64,000 bases of DNA. Origin: Phymorhynchus buccinoides (Eukaryota; Mollusca; Gastropoda; Neogastropoda; Raphitomidae). The stretch covers positions 28,690,013 to 28,754,012 of the forward strand of contig CM065704.1 in the NCBI GenBank assembly GCA_017654935.2, written 5' to 3'. The notes under the pieces were generated by a model. The model saw only the letters and a program-made list of their open reading frames with translations. It did no database searches and was not told the origin of the DNA. Numbering within the stretch: position 1 is the first letter of the stretch; each line of letters begins with the position of its first letter. Positions 1-10,760 of the stretch are shown piece by piece. Made by a program: the position numbers and the translations under genes.

Positions 1-145
1 ATTATCTCATGAAATGAAGCAAATTTCAGTCAAATTTTGCCCATGATCGAGACGAGTGTTATTTTGACTGAAATTTGCTTCATTTCATGAGATAATTGGC
101 ATGGGCTTCTTACCCGCCCATGGTTTTTTTTATCCCGTCTTCCCC
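1..145. mobile_element. MITE, GGGGAAGACGGGG family, truncated by window edge
   Basis: The two arms around position 45 are inverted copies of each other (arm core CTCATGAAATGAAGCAAATT). The right end reads into TTACCCGCCCATGG and CCGTCTTCCCC. The same element is complete at 35399-35612, so this is its right part with the left terminus outside the window. It is non-coding. Confidence 0.85.
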
Positions 146-334
146 TTATATGTTCCATAGTCACTTCTGTTTTCAATAAGTATTCACAGTCACTATAATT
201 ACCACTCTTTGGTTGTCATAAACTAGGTTTAAATGTAGCGAGTTATTTCAATAATATTACATGTATTTGTATTTTCTCCCGTGTTTTGATTCTTGCCTTT
301 CTTTTTTGTTCTTTCCTTTGATGGATGATGGAAG

Positions 335-772
335 AAGGATGGCTAAGACGTTCGTCTGCCAAATGCAATGCATGACTGCAGCGTGAGTGACCCGGGTTCC
401 AATCCCGGCCTCGCCCTCAGTTTCTTTCTAGTTTGACAGGAAAATCTAACTTAACATCCAGTCCTTCGGATGGGGACTTAAAGTTATAGTCTGACTCGTG
501 CGCTTTATGCATGTCAAAATCCCACGGCAGTTGAAAGTCAGTAAGAGCAGGGAGAAATCCCGCTGCCTGGTATGGCCAAATTGATAGCTAGATTTTCCAA
601 GTGTGCCCCCACACCCACTCCTCACCCTGTGCCCCCACGAATTTTAAAAAAAAAAAAAAAAATTAAAAAAAAATTGGGTAGGCACTGCACTTGCGGCGAC
701 GCGCTCTCTGGGGGAGAACAGCCCGAATTTCACAGAGATAAGTCTCTGTGACTAGAATATACCAAATACTAA
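335..772 (+). mobile_element. tRNA-derived SINE, family 1, copy 1
   Basis: The head has a degenerate pol III A box near 338-352 (GGATGGCTAAGAC) and a clear B box, GGGTTCCAATCCC, near 393-405. A body of about 330 bp follows, containing an A-rich stretch at 648-676. A 3' module ends TGACTAGAATATACCAAATA. The same element is present in reverse at 11227-11640 and, interrupted, at 17196-17713. Three copies and the internal promoter boxes support a SINE rather than a functional tRNA gene. Confidence 0.85.
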
Positions 773-851
773 TAGCCATTGGCTCTTTAGGACACGTTGA
801 CTGAAGACGGAAGTCTCTTCCTGGGAACAACTAAATTGCATTGAAATGGGT

Positions 852-2218
852 GTGCTTTTCGTTCCTTTGAACTGGGTGTACGGCTTAAATCCCTTTGCCA
901 TCTCGCTTTTCGTTCCTTTGAACTGGGTGTACGGTTTAAACCCCTTTGCCATCTCGCTTTTCGTTCCTTTGAACTGGGTGTACGGTTTAAACCCCTTTGC
1001 CATCTCGCTTTTCGTTCATTTGAACTGGGTGTACGGTTTAAATCCCTTTGCCATCTTGCTTTTCGTTCATTTGAACTGGGTGTACGGTTTAAACCCCTTT
1101 GCCATCTCGCTTTTCGTTCCTTTGAACTGGGTGTACGGTTTAAATCCCTTTGCCATCTTGCTTTTCGTTCATTTGAACTGGGTGTACGGTTTAAATCCCT
1201 TTGCCATCTTGCTTTTCGTTCATTTGAACTGGGTGTACGGTTTAAACCCCTTTGCCATCTTGCTTTTCGTTCATTTGAACTGGGTGTACGGTTTAAATCC
1301 CTTTGCCATCTCGCTTTTCGTTCATTTGAACTGGGTGTACGGTTTAAACCCCTTTGCCATCTCGCTTTTCGTTCCTTTGAACTGGGTGTACGGTTTAAAC
1401 CCCTTTGCCATCTCGCTTTTCGTTCATTTGAACTGGGTGTACGGTTTAAATCCCTTTGCCATCTTGCTTTTCGTTCATTTGAACTGGGTGTACGGTTTAA
1501 ACCCCTTTGCCATCTTGCTTTTCGTTCATTTGAACTGGGTGTACGGTTTAAATCCCTTTGCCATCTCGCTTTTCGTTCCTTTGAACTGGGTGTACGGTTT
1601 AAATCCCTTTGCCATCTCGCTTTTCGTTCATTTGAACTGGGTGTACGGTTTAAATCCCTTTGCCATCTTGCTTTTCGTTCATTTGAACTGGGTGTACGGT
1701 TTAAATCCCTTTGCCATCTTGCTTTTCGTTCATTTGAACTGGGTGTACGGTTTAAATCCCTTTGCCATCTTGCTTTTCGTTCATTTGAACTGGGTGTACG
1801 GTTTAAATCCCTTTGCCATCTTGCTTTTCGTTCATTTGAACTGGGTGTACGGTTTAAATCCCTTTGCCATCTCGCTTTTCGTTCATTTGAACTGGGTGTA
1901 CGGTTTAAACCCCTTTGCCATCTTGCTTTTCGTTCATTTGAACTGGGTGTACGGTTTAAATCCCTTTGCCATCTCGCTTTTCGTTCATTTGAACTAGGTG
2001 TACGGTTTAAATCCATTTGACATCTTGCTTTTCGTTCATTTGAACTGGGAGGACGGTTTAAATCCCTTTGCCATCTCGCTTTTCCTTCATTTGAACTAGG
2101 TGTACGGTTTAAATCCCTTTGCCATCTCGCTTTTCGTTCCTTTGAACTGGGTGTACTGTTTAAACCCCTTTGCCATCTTGCTTTTTGTTCACTTGAACTG
2201 GGTGTACGGTTTAAATTC
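852..2218. repeat. 51-bp minisatellite, about 27 units
   Basis: The unit is 51 bp and contains TTTGAACTGGGTGTACGG and CCCTTTGCCATC. Units differ mainly at three sites: CCT/CAT, AACCC/AATCC and TCG/TTG. Units after about 1990 are more degraded. The period is a multiple of three and lacks stops, so both strands stay open for about 400 codons (17-residue repeats such as FVPLNWVYGLNPFAISL). I see no introns, start context or homology, so I do not call a gene. Confidence 0.95.
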
Positions 2219-2418
2219 GTTCATTTGAATCTTGGCATTATTGTTCGGCGTTACAGGGGTTCTAGGCAGAAGGGGTGGGTCCACCTAAGGCATTGTACAC
2301 TTTACGTTGAATAAACGACGTTGCTGAAACTTATAAAGTTTCGCCATAGAAAGCCTATATTATATGCATGTATAATAGTCTTGTTGGTTGTATATCAATC
2401 ATCATACGAAGAATGTCT

Positions 2419-2664
2419 TTAACCCTTTCACCGCCAGCCATATTTCAGCCAAACATTCCCATTAAAATTACCTGGGTAGAGAACAAAATCCATCTGCAGT
2501 ATTAGGGATTCTTCTCTTTGACGTGTAAAATAAAGTCTATCCTTACTTCCCAAAACTAAGACAATAGGTTCTTGGGATAACAGACCCCAATTTGATGCCT
2601 TTTAGTGACATAGAAGTGAAATCATTGTGGTGCTAAAATGCGATTTAGGCGGTGAAAGGGTTAA
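2419..2664. mobile_element. TTAA-flanked MITE, CCCTTTCACCGCC family, copy 1
   Basis: Terminal inverted repeats CCCTTTCACCGCC / GGCGGTGAAAGGG are flanked on both sides by TTAA. That target site and the CCC start are typical of piggyBac-related non-autonomous elements. Other copies lie at 17331, 17724, 20360, 39536 and 63903. Confidence 0.9.
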
Positions 2665-3796
2665 GTGGTACAAGTTTGTGTGTCCTTTAAAGGGACCTTT
2701 CTCTGTACATGTTTGGATAATTTACATTGGCCAGTACATTTTTTTCCTGAGCTCCCAGTACTTTGAGTAAATGTGTACTGCTTCATTCTGATCATCAAGG
2801 TTATCAGGTTTTTGTTTGTGGCTCAAGCCACAAACCTATAACTCACTTTGTCGGTCGGTTTTGACAAAATTGTCGCACTTCAAATCGAGGCTACACTTCA
2901 AAATTAATTGAGGCCGCTCTTTAAAATGATGTATTTTAAAAGCGTACAAAATAATAAACATACGTAATACAGACACTACAACAGACACGACGAGTATGCG
3001 GTGCTTCTTTTGATGAGTATAAGTAGGATACATAGTTTTAAATGTTTTCCAAAAGATATAAAAAGTTACGAAATGGTGCAGAGATAACATTCTGGTTTAC
3101 AGATTAAAATTATTGAAAAGCCAGGGGAGGTAACTCATGATTGGAGTGGTAAAAATAAACCGCGTGCCACAAACTATTGCGATTTTCGCGCTTGTTTTGG
3201 CTTGAGTTTCGTTTTTGAGCCATTGGTTTCCATAATTTGCTAAAATTTCAAGAGAAAAAAAAGAAGCAAGAATGAATGGATTTTGTCGAAGTAAACTTCA
3301 CGGAGGGTTATAGGGAATGATCTTACAAAGACCAATCCATTGAATTTTAAGTTTATTTGTATAAATAAAGTGGTACAAAACACAATCTATAGAACTTGTA
3401 TCCTTTATGAAAACAAAACAAAACTGAACAGATTATGTTTCCAAGGGGAAAAAAAGCAATAATAGAATTTAAAAAAATTGTAGGGAGATTTAGAGAAATG
3501 ACATTCCACGGAATAAGCTTTGAAAATCATCGCAGCTGCCATGTTACTTCACAACTTCAATTTTTGTCTATGCAGCAAATTTGTTGTTCGAAGTTATGCA
3601 GAAAATTAATTTTGATGGGATTTTGTGGATAGCAAATGTGTTGTTCTATAAAAACAACAAGAAAGTCACCTAATGTAGGCTATCTTTTAGAAACGATTTT
3701 TTTAAAAAAGAAGGCAACCTTTTTGTTTGTTTTTGTTGTTGATGGTCAGTGTCATTTTGTGATCAAGATTACTCAATATCATGTTGTTGTTGACGT
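2665..3796. other. Non-coding interval, no gene seen
   Basis: AT-rich sequence with a short inverted repeat (GTTTGTGGC / GCCACAAAC) near 2814-2835. No exon with flanking splice sites, RNA gene or repeat shared within the window was recognised. Confidence 0.5.
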
Positions 3797-3946
3797 ACCC
3801 TGGCTAAAAGACTCCAGGGATCATCCCAACAGCCAAAGCACTTGAACACTATGGTACAAATGCATCAGCTATGGATGAGAACATTACGTGTGTGACCGTT
3901 TTTGATTACCCCGCCACGGGGGCAGCCACACTCCGTCTTCGGTGGA
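3797..3946. repeat. Dispersed repeat, copy 1 (paired with 60467-60610)
   Basis: Shares about 150 bp with 60467-60610 (GACTCCAGGGATCATCCCAA, then GCAGCCACACTCCG). Both copies sit next to TTG-rich sequence, which would be a (CAA)n tail in the other orientation and suggests a SINE-like element. A shorter related piece is at about 12518-12556. Confidence 0.65.
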
Positions 3947-4045
3947 CTCAATATCATACGATTAAGCAGCAGCGAAGCCAAAGGCGCTTAATGCTTTCAC
4001 CCCTGTCTGTCTGTTCCTATCTATTTACGTTACCACAATAGCATT

Positions 4046-4140
4046 TGAACAGAGGCATATAGGAGGCTGAAATTTTGCATGCGGATAGGTAGTTAGGATA
4101 TCTAGGGCAAGTTGGAATATGGTCATTGGTACTGAAAATG
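4046..4140. repeat. Fragment of the 46.2-kb AGGTCA repeat family
   Basis: TTTGCATGCGGATAGGTA and the following GATATCTAGG...AAGTT match the tandem units at 46180-46660. A single degraded unit. Confidence 0.55.
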
Positions 4141-4299
4141 TTGTCGCATGGCTGGTTGATGTAGCGCTTCCACGCTCTAGTTGTATTCTTAAGTTAAATG
4201 AGCAATTTATTTTCTGAACTCTTTTCTGCATTTGTTCTTATTTGTCTTACAACAAATTATTTGTCTTGGGTTCCTCTATCCTTTTGCCAAATTTCATTA

Positions 4300-4372
4300 A
4301 AAGCCATTTTGGACAGGGTGGGTGGAGGCCACTTGAGTGGTTGAAGCTTTTTCTTCTTTGTAGTGCAGTAAA
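4300..4372. repeat. Internal fragment of the GGGGCACCCTGACGG MITE
   Basis: AAGCCATTTTGGACAGGGTG through TTCTTCTTTGTAGTGCAGTA repeats the middle of the element at 4638-5154. No termini are present. Confidence 0.6.
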
Positions 4373-4627
4373 AAAACAACATTTATTTGTCTTGTCTGCA
4401 TTTGTGATTGTTTTCATAGAATGGTGCTCTTAGTGTGTGTCCGTCTGTTTTCATGTGCCACCACAAAAAGTATATGCTTTTTTTTTTACTTTACAATATA
4501 TTGTTGTGACTTGAAAAAAAGTTCGATTTTAATTAAATTTGGCTAAAGGATACAGCATCACCCAAGGAACACTTGATTCGCTTTCATAGTAAATCTATAC
4601 TTCCATTCCAATACAAAATTTCAATTA

Positions 4628-5298
4628 CAGTGGAACATAAAGGGCACCCTGACGGATGAGTTTATGCAAGAAACACGTCGAGATCACCAGAAAGACAGCC
4701 TTTTCAAGGATTGGAACACTCACTTGGCTCTGGTTTCCTAGAAATCAAACCGTCAATTCCTCCTTGAGTTGCCAAAGAGATAAGCCATTTTGGACCGGGT
4801 GGGTGGAGGCCACTCGAGTGGTTGAAGCCTTTTCTTCTTTGTAGTGCAGTAAAAAAAAAAATGGAGCTATTTCCTTTGTTGAGCGAAACTCCTCTTGGTA
4901 AACTGTAAATAAAAAGGCTTGTATTGTGCAAATTTCGTGATTTGCTCTAAGCGACTCAGGCGGCCATTAGAAAAGAGAAGGCATGTGCCTTCTGAAAGAA
5001 TTTGACTTCCAGTACCTCCGCCAATGAGGAATCGCCAATTTGATGGTTTGATTTCTAGGGAACCAGAGCAAAGTGAGTGTTGCAATCTCTGTGGCGTTTT
5101 CCTGGTGATCTCGACGTGTTTCTTGCAAAAACTCATGTCGGGGTGTCCCTTTAATACTGCCTCTAAGATGTGACCCAAAAAAATGTCCACCAATTTCTTT
5201 CCTCCCTTCATATCAAGACTACTGAGTATTCACCTCTCTATTAAGACCTTTTCTTTTGGGGCTAATTTTGTCAAGATCTTAATAGGGAGGTTCCATTG
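4628..5298. mobile_element. Composite element: pogo-like ends around a TTAA-type MITE
   Basis: The left end CAGTGGAAC follows TA. The right end is ATCTTAATAGGGAGGTTCCA then TTG. These resemble the CAGTGGAACCTCC termini of pogo/Tigger-type MITEs. Nearly all of the interior (4638-5154) is a second element with long inverted repeats starting AAAGGGCACCCTGACGG. The same arrangement recurs at 12937-13674. Confidence 0.75.
4638..5154. mobile_element. MITE, GGGGCACCCTGACGG family, copy 1 (inner)
   Basis: Long terminal inverted repeats of roughly 100 bp or more include GGGCACCCTGACGGATGAG, GAAACACGTCGAGATCACCA and TCTGGTTTCCTAGAAATCAA. The right side ends CCCTTTAA. Other copies are at 12968-13525 and 49061-49581, with a partial copy at 40124. 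Confidence 0.8.
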
Positions 5299-5414
5299 TG
5301 CTGAGACACCCACATCAAATGAGGCTTTCTGATGGTCCGACGCAAGATAACTCTCGTGGCTTATTTTTCTTCCCTTGGTCAAATGGAAGGCAAAATCTAT
5401 TTTTGCCACATACC

Positions 5415-5417
<3 letters not shown>

Positions 5418-5475
<58 letters not shown>
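5418..5475. repeat. (GA)n microsatellite
   Basis: Uninterrupted GA dinucleotides, about 29 units. Confidence 0.98.
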
Positions 5476-5480
<5 letters not shown>

Positions 5481-5518
5481 GTGCTGCTATGAAACTGCCC
5501 AACAGAACACCGCCTGGT

Positions 5519-6204
5519 GTCAAGGGCTAAGGTCCATAGCTCCACCTAAACAGCCCATTACACTGGCACACACCTTGACACAAAAATCCATAGCTCCACA
5601 TAAATGCCCATCACACTCTCACACATAGGCTAAGGTCTATAGCTCCACCTAAAAAGCCCTCACACTGGCACACTTTGAAACAAAGGCTAAGGTCCACAGC
5701 TCCACATAAACAGCTCTTCACACTGGCACACACTTTGACACAAAGGCTAAGGTCCATAGCTCTACCTAAACAACCCATTACACACTTTGACACAAAGGCT
5801 AAGGTCCACAGCTCCACCTAAACAGCCCTTCACACTGGCATAACTTTGACACAAAGGCCCATAGCTCCACCTAAACAGCCCATCACACTCGCACATACAT
5901 TGACACAAAGGCTAAGGTCCATAGCACCACCTAAACAGCCCATCACACTCGCACATACATCGACACACAGGCTAAGGTCCATAGCACCACCTAAACAGCC
6001 CATCACACTCGCACACACATCGACACACAGGCTAAGGTCCATAGCTCCACCTAAACAGCCCATCACATTCACTTTGACACAAAGGCTAAGGCCCATAGCT
6101 CCACCTAAACAGCCCATCACACTCGCGCGCGCACACACATCGACACACAGGCTAAGGTCCATAGGACCACCGAAACAGCCCATCACACTCGCACACACTT
6201 TGAC
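5519..6204. repeat. 60-bp minisatellite, about 11 units
   Basis: The unit contains GGCTAAGGTCCATAGCTCCA, CCTAAACAGCCCATCACACT and CGCACACAC. The first units are shorter or degraded and the later ones are a regular 60 bp. The unit is 20 codons long, so open frames of 130-150 codons appear on both strands. I treat these as artefacts. Confidence 0.93.
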
Positions 6205-6374
6205 TACAATCAGAAATTCAACATCTGCTTTTATTTGCATCCAACATGTCCAAACGATAAACGGTAATAATGAAATGCTTACAAAGTAATGATGGACAAG
6301 GAAATGGAATCAGGCAACAAATCAAACCATGCACACGAACATGTACCCACACAACCAGCCAATTACCTTTTCTT

Positions 6375-6561
6375 CTTTTGATAAACTGAGGTTATAATAT
6401 TATGGGATATTGTAACTCTTGGATGCATATCAGAGAGACAGCAATCGATGCAGGGTTTAGGTTATTTGAAAGGCTGGAGGGAAACTGATAACATGGAAAA
6501 CATTCTTTCACAAATAGAAAAAAATGGTGCGTGAAAAGCTCTGCCAGTTTGCTTCCATCAG
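6375..6561. repeat. Direct duplication, left copy
   Basis: Repeated at 6785-6973 with small indels (GGATGCATATCAGAGAGACA, AACATGGAAAACATTCTTTC). The two copies sit on either side of the element at 6562-6787. Confidence 0.85.
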
Positions 6562-6787
6562 CAGACCTGGCTACCCCTTACACAAGTCTCGAGTAGTCTG
6601 GATAGCTGAAATGAGTAGTCTTGGTGTGAAATGAGAAGTCCTCTTCATTAAACCATCAAATAATGTTAAATGAAAACGAGTAGTAATCAAGAATTAAAGA
6701 GCATTATTTTCAGTTTTGAAGAGTAGTACTAGTAGAGATCCAAATTGAGTAGAATACTACTCGAAAAGAGTAGAGTAAACAGGTCTG
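6562..6787. mobile_element. CAGACCTG-ended MITE, copy a (hAT-like)
   Basis: Ends CAGACCTGGCTACC / GTAAACAGGTCTG; the interior matches 7208-7415 (GTAGAATACTACTCGAAAAG). CAG-starting termini are typical of hAT elements, but no clear target duplication is visible here. Confidence 0.75.
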
Positions 6788-6973
6788 TTTTTGATAAACT
6801 GATGTTATAATAATATTATTATGGGATATTGTAATTTTGGGATGCATATCAGAGAGACAGCAATCGATGCAGGTTAGGTTATTTGAAAGGCTGGAGGGAA
6901 ACTGATAACATGGAAAACATTCTTTCACAAATAGAAAAAATGATGAGGGCAAAGCTCTGCCAGTTTGCTTCTA
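6785..6973. repeat. Direct duplication, right copy
   Basis: Second copy of 6375-6561. Confidence 0.85.
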
Positions 6974-7207
6974 TCAGCCAGCCATCTGATTTCGATTTAC
7001 ATTCACACATAATTATGCATTTCTTTGTTCTCGCTATCCCCTTTGTCTATCAACTACAATCTGTCCCAAAAAATTTCAGTCAATTTTTTTCTCCTCAGCA
7101 AATGAGGCTTTATACCGAAAATTCACTGCCTCCTGTCCCTTGACCTGAGATGCGAACGCCCCCTACTTAAGATTATCGCCCTTGCCTGTCAGGAACTAGT
7201 AGTAGTA

Positions 7208-7415
7208 CAGACCTGTTTACCCCCTACACAAGTCTTGAGTAGTCAGGTTAGCTGAAATGAGTAGTTTTGGTGCAAAATGTGTAGTTTTATTCATTAAACC
7301 ATCAAACAATGTTCACTGAAAATGAGTAGTTAGAGCTTTATTTTCAATTCTGAAGAGTAGTAGAGGTCCAAATTGAGTAGAATACTACTCGAAAAGAGTA
7401 GAGTAAACAGGTCTG
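7208..7415. mobile_element. CAGACCTG-ended MITE, copy b
   Basis: Terminal inverted repeats CAGACCTGTTTAC / GTAAACAGGTCTG. GTAGTA flanks both sides and is a possible short target duplication. Same family as copy a. Confidence 0.8.
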
Positions 7416-7535
7416 GTAGTATATAGCCACTGAAAATGATCTGCTCCTGACTCATCACCAGGGGGCATCAGCAGTTCGGGCCTAAAATGATTGCCTTTCG
7501 TGTCGGCAAGGAGTAGTATAAAGCTTCATTACATT

Positions 7536-8348
7536 CAGACCTGTTTACCCTTATAATGAAAAACCCGGAATTTGCCACCAAAAAACCCGGAATTTGATAA
7601 CAAAAACCGGAATTCACATGATCTGTACACGACTCGCGATAAAGCGGTTTCTTGTTCTTCTCCTTTCCGCGAACATCGGCGTCGATTTTCAATATTGTGA
7701 TGATTTCTTGGCTCAAATTTTGCCAGAAAAGTTTTATTAGTAAATTCAGTCACTAATTCTTAGTCAATTTAAGTATAAAACAAGCTGGAAAAAGCAAAAT
7801 ACCTGGAAATGTCCACGATGGGACAGAGAAAAATCACCCGGCCGCGGACCGGCGGATGCCAAGTTGCAACTCGGCGCCATCGCGATCAATTTTGACTTCA
7901 TTTTCCGTTGAAAACTTCAAAATTCTCACATCATCGTATTTTCCAGTGATAATATAATCTAAATTGACTCATTTCAAGCCCTAATTACAATCTCTACCAT
8001 TACAAAACTGCCTGGAAAGCTCTTCGAATCGACAGTAAAAGTCTGGCCGCCATTTGCTCAGTCCCGAAATAGATCGACCAAAATAAAAACATTATTTCAC
8101 CCCTTTAACCAATGAAAATGCAGCATTTAATGCATGTGACGTCAATCACAACCCCTTTTCTGATGACGTAGCGTGTTATGTATACGTTTCGGTCAACCCT
8201 TGCGTCTTTTCCTACGAACAGAAACAAATAATAGACGGTTTTTCGAAATCCGGAATTTTCAGCGTTCACCCGGAATTTACTATTTTACCCGGAATTTTAG
8301 CAAATTTCCGGAATAATTCCGGCTAAACCGGAATGGTAAACAGGTCTG
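7536..8348. mobile_element. CAGACCTG-ended element, copy c, 813 bp
   Basis: The termini match copies a and b, and the flanks TTACATT on both sides form a 7-bp target duplication. The interior differs from a and b: subterminal CCGGAATTT repeats occur at both ends (AACCCGGAATTTG and CACCCGGAATTTAC). It may be a longer relative, but no transposase is evident. The right end lies just beyond the proposed p23 3' UTR. Confidence 0.75.
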
Positions 8349-8835
8349 TTACATTAACCTTTAATGGGGAAATGTTTGGTAAACCTTTTGACTTTTCAGA
8401 ACTGTTGTGCGTTTTTCGAAATGCACACAAACCACATGTCTCTAAATATTCACATTTTTAAAAAACTTGTTGTGACCTTAACCTAACCTAAAAGCACAGT
8501 GACTTGTGTTTATTTTGGATGAAAAAGCAAAAACAATAACAACATAAACCCACAAAAACAACATTAAATCGACAGAGATCGAGAACAAAATCCCCCTTCA
8601 TTTCAATGATATAATTTTCTATGCCAGTTGTATCATAAAATGTGCAGCCTTATTGTATAAAACAGGGGAATTTGGGGAATAAAAACTGATCCAGGCCTAA
8701 AACTGTGTACAGGATTGACACTGCAGCGGGTACACACTTCCACAATCCTAGTCTTTCCTTTCATCACCTTCACCACCGGACCGAATGACACCGTGGCGAG
8801 TCCAGTCAGTCACCATCAACTCATCCACACTTCTT
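8349..8835 (-). other. PTGES3: Probable 3' UTR region of p23
   Basis: This stretch follows the p23 stop codon on the minus strand. The clearest polyadenylation hexamer, AATAAA, is the complement of TTTATT at 8509-8514, giving a 3' UTR of roughly 320-350 nt. The exact cleavage site cannot be read from sequence alone. Confidence 0.45.
8509..8514 (-). promoter_or_regulatory. Candidate polyadenylation signal AATAAA
   Basis: Minus-strand AATAAA lies about 320 nt downstream of the p23 stop codon. Confidence 0.4.
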
Positions 8836-8855
8836 TCATTGAAGATCCGGCAAAT
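8836..8855 (-). CDS. PTGES3: p23 terminal coding exon (DLPDLQ, stop)
   Basis: A strong acceptor precedes it on the minus strand: a pyrimidine-rich tract, then TTTGCTCAG. The leading AT completes the codon begun by the final G of the 22-nt exon (GAT, Asp). It then reads Leu-Pro-Asp-Leu-Gln and TGA at 8838-8836. Known p23 proteins end in a similar PDLE-type peptide, which makes this tiny exon convincing despite its length. The 3' UTR follows in the same exon. Confidence 0.85.
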
Positions 8856-8975
8856 CTGAGCAAACCAAAAAGAGACAAAAGGATGAACAGTCTTCCACTA
8901 TATCCACATTAATATCCCAAATCAGGAGATCATTCATAATCAAAGAGCTCAACGAAGGCTGTAATATGGTATAGC

Positions 8976-9587
8976 TTAACTCATTTGCATCGCAACGATT
9001 CATTCAAAAAACTCACAAATCGCTCAAGCCATAGACATAAACAAAACAGACATAAACAAAAGAAGAAATGAAAGAATATTACGGGTTTTTACTTCAGGAT
9101 TAGACATAGGGAAGTGGCAGATCAGACTTTTTTTTATATATTGGGGTCTGCAACGAACACCTTTTGCAAGAGTGAATGCCCTTGGTGGGTGGGGGAAGAT
9201 GGTTCAGTACTGACCAAACAGGGGGATAACTCTCGCCAATAACCCTATTTGATGCCACTAAATGGCTGCCTTTCGCAAGAGTGAATGCCGTTGTCAGTAC
9301 TGACCAGCAAGGGCATCACTCTCAATGTCAAGGGCGTTAATAACCCTAGTTGCTGAGGCCTATAGACTTTATATAGAAAAACTCTATGCACTGATTAGTT
9401 GCCTCACAACAAACTGCTACAAAGGCAAAGTCAGAGGCAAAATTGTGGTCTAAGGGAGCGAAGCAAGTTTAGAAGTGACCAAGGTATGGCATAAACACAG
9501 ATTTACTTCCCTTGAAGCAAATGCATCAAATTGACAGCTATTTTTTAATACCGGACATATATGGCCGGAACGACTTGAATGAGTTAA
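8976..9587. mobile_element. TTAA-flanked MITE, CTCATTYGC family, copy 1
   Basis: TTAA plus CTCATTTGCATCGCAACG at the left, CGACTTGAATGAG plus TTAA at the right. The second copy is at 17966-18452. Relative to that copy, this one carries about 280 extra bases (roughly 9115-9395). It lacks the U2-headed SINE, so it preserves the empty site of that insertion near 9450. It lies in the last p23 intron. Confidence 0.85.
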
Positions 9588-9900
9588 GGCCCTTCTTAAC
9601 CTTGGTATTCTTCTGGTTCATGAACCTAGTTCGGAAGAATCGACGAACTCTTGAAAAGATCACCGATCCTCCTCGTGTCTCAAAGCCAAACTAGGTTCGC
9701 TAACCCGAGTTTGTGAGGATCTTGAACCATGAAAATCTCGAGGTCGGGGTTCCCACAACACGTTCTCAGAACCTCAACAAAGTTCAGCAAACCTCCCCTC
9801 TGATTGGGTGGTGATATGACAGCTCTTCTGTGTGAAAAGAGTGTTTGGCAGGCTACCGAGTTGAAAGCAACACCATTGAATTAGGCCACACACAAAAATA

Positions 9901-10760
9901 GGTGTGGTTACGGTATCCCGACCACGTGTCGTTGCAAAATGGCGTCATTTGCTATTTCAATGTAGCAGAGCTGATTCTAGGGCGCGGGATTGGTGCAACT
10001 CCCCCCAAAATCTGTTCCTTCCCGCAAAAATCGGGTCTAAACGCGGGCCGACGCCCGCATATTTGCAGAACTGCCCGCACCTTTTACCGATCGCTGCGGG
10101 AATTCCTTCGTCGTCTGCTAAATCCGTCATCTGCACGAACCGAAAGCATCGGATTTCTTGAGATTTCATTGGTTCCTTTACAATGTTAGTGCAAATCAAC
10201 CAATCGCGTTCATCTCTTTTTACCGACAAGAAGTTGCGAGAGTCCTACCAGCCATGTTGAATTTTCTTCAAAAAGAAGCGGGCAACGACGCTCTTCGATT
10301 TCGATTTTTGTGCCGGCCAAGTAAAAAAAAAGAAATCCTCTGCCAAACGAGTGTGCAGAAGATGTTGCAGAAACAGCTACTGCATCAACAGTCTCGGAAA
10401 AGCAGTCCGAAGATAACGGCACTAGTGCGAGGGAACACCTGTTCCAAGACGAGTGGCTGAAGAAGTGGCCATGGCTAGGCCTAGCGAAGATTGAATAGGC
10501 CATCTCCCCCCCCTCCTTCCCCTCGTATCCATTGGACCTGCCCCCCTTTTTTTCATTCTTAGGAGGGGGAACGCCCCCACTTTTTCAAAATCCTAGAATC
10601 AGCTCTGATGGAGCCATGCGCTCATATTTCTGAAAATACGAGGGTGCTTTCGAACTGGACTTTTCAACACCACACAGCGATCTCAAAAAAAACACACAAA
10701 AAAAAGCTAGGGCCTACCTACCTACCCCATTTTTTTGGGCCATGTTACCGTAACCACACC
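9901..10760. mobile_element. Inverted-repeat element with GGTGTGGTTACGGTA ends
   Basis: Perfect 15-bp inverted repeats at 9901-9915 and 10746-10760. About 640 of its 860 bases are the nested element 9966-10607. The target duplication is unclear. Confidence 0.75.
9966..10607 (+). mobile_element. Nested hAT-like element with transposase N-terminal remnant
   Basis: Perfect terminal inverted repeats CAGAGCTGATTCTAGG / CCTAGAATCAGCTCTG. On the plus strand near 10436-10475 a short frame reads FQDEWLKKWPWLGL. It resembles the F-x-EWL-x-x-(F/W)PWL motif at the start of the TTF-type zinc finger in hAT-related proteins, but the cysteines are missing. I read it as an internally deleted derivative of an autonomous hAT element. 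Confidence 0.6.

Noticed and set aside
335..420. Functional tRNA gene
   Set aside because: No acceptor stem pairing and the sequence continues as a repeated SINE body.
787..2016. Long open frames on both strands (about 380-410 codons)
   Set aside because: Pure consequence of a 51-bp tandem repeat without stops; no gene structure.
5421..5475. CRISPR array or other prokaryotic feature among the repeats
   Set aside because: Repeats are contiguous micro- and minisatellites without unique spacers, in a clearly eukaryotic context.
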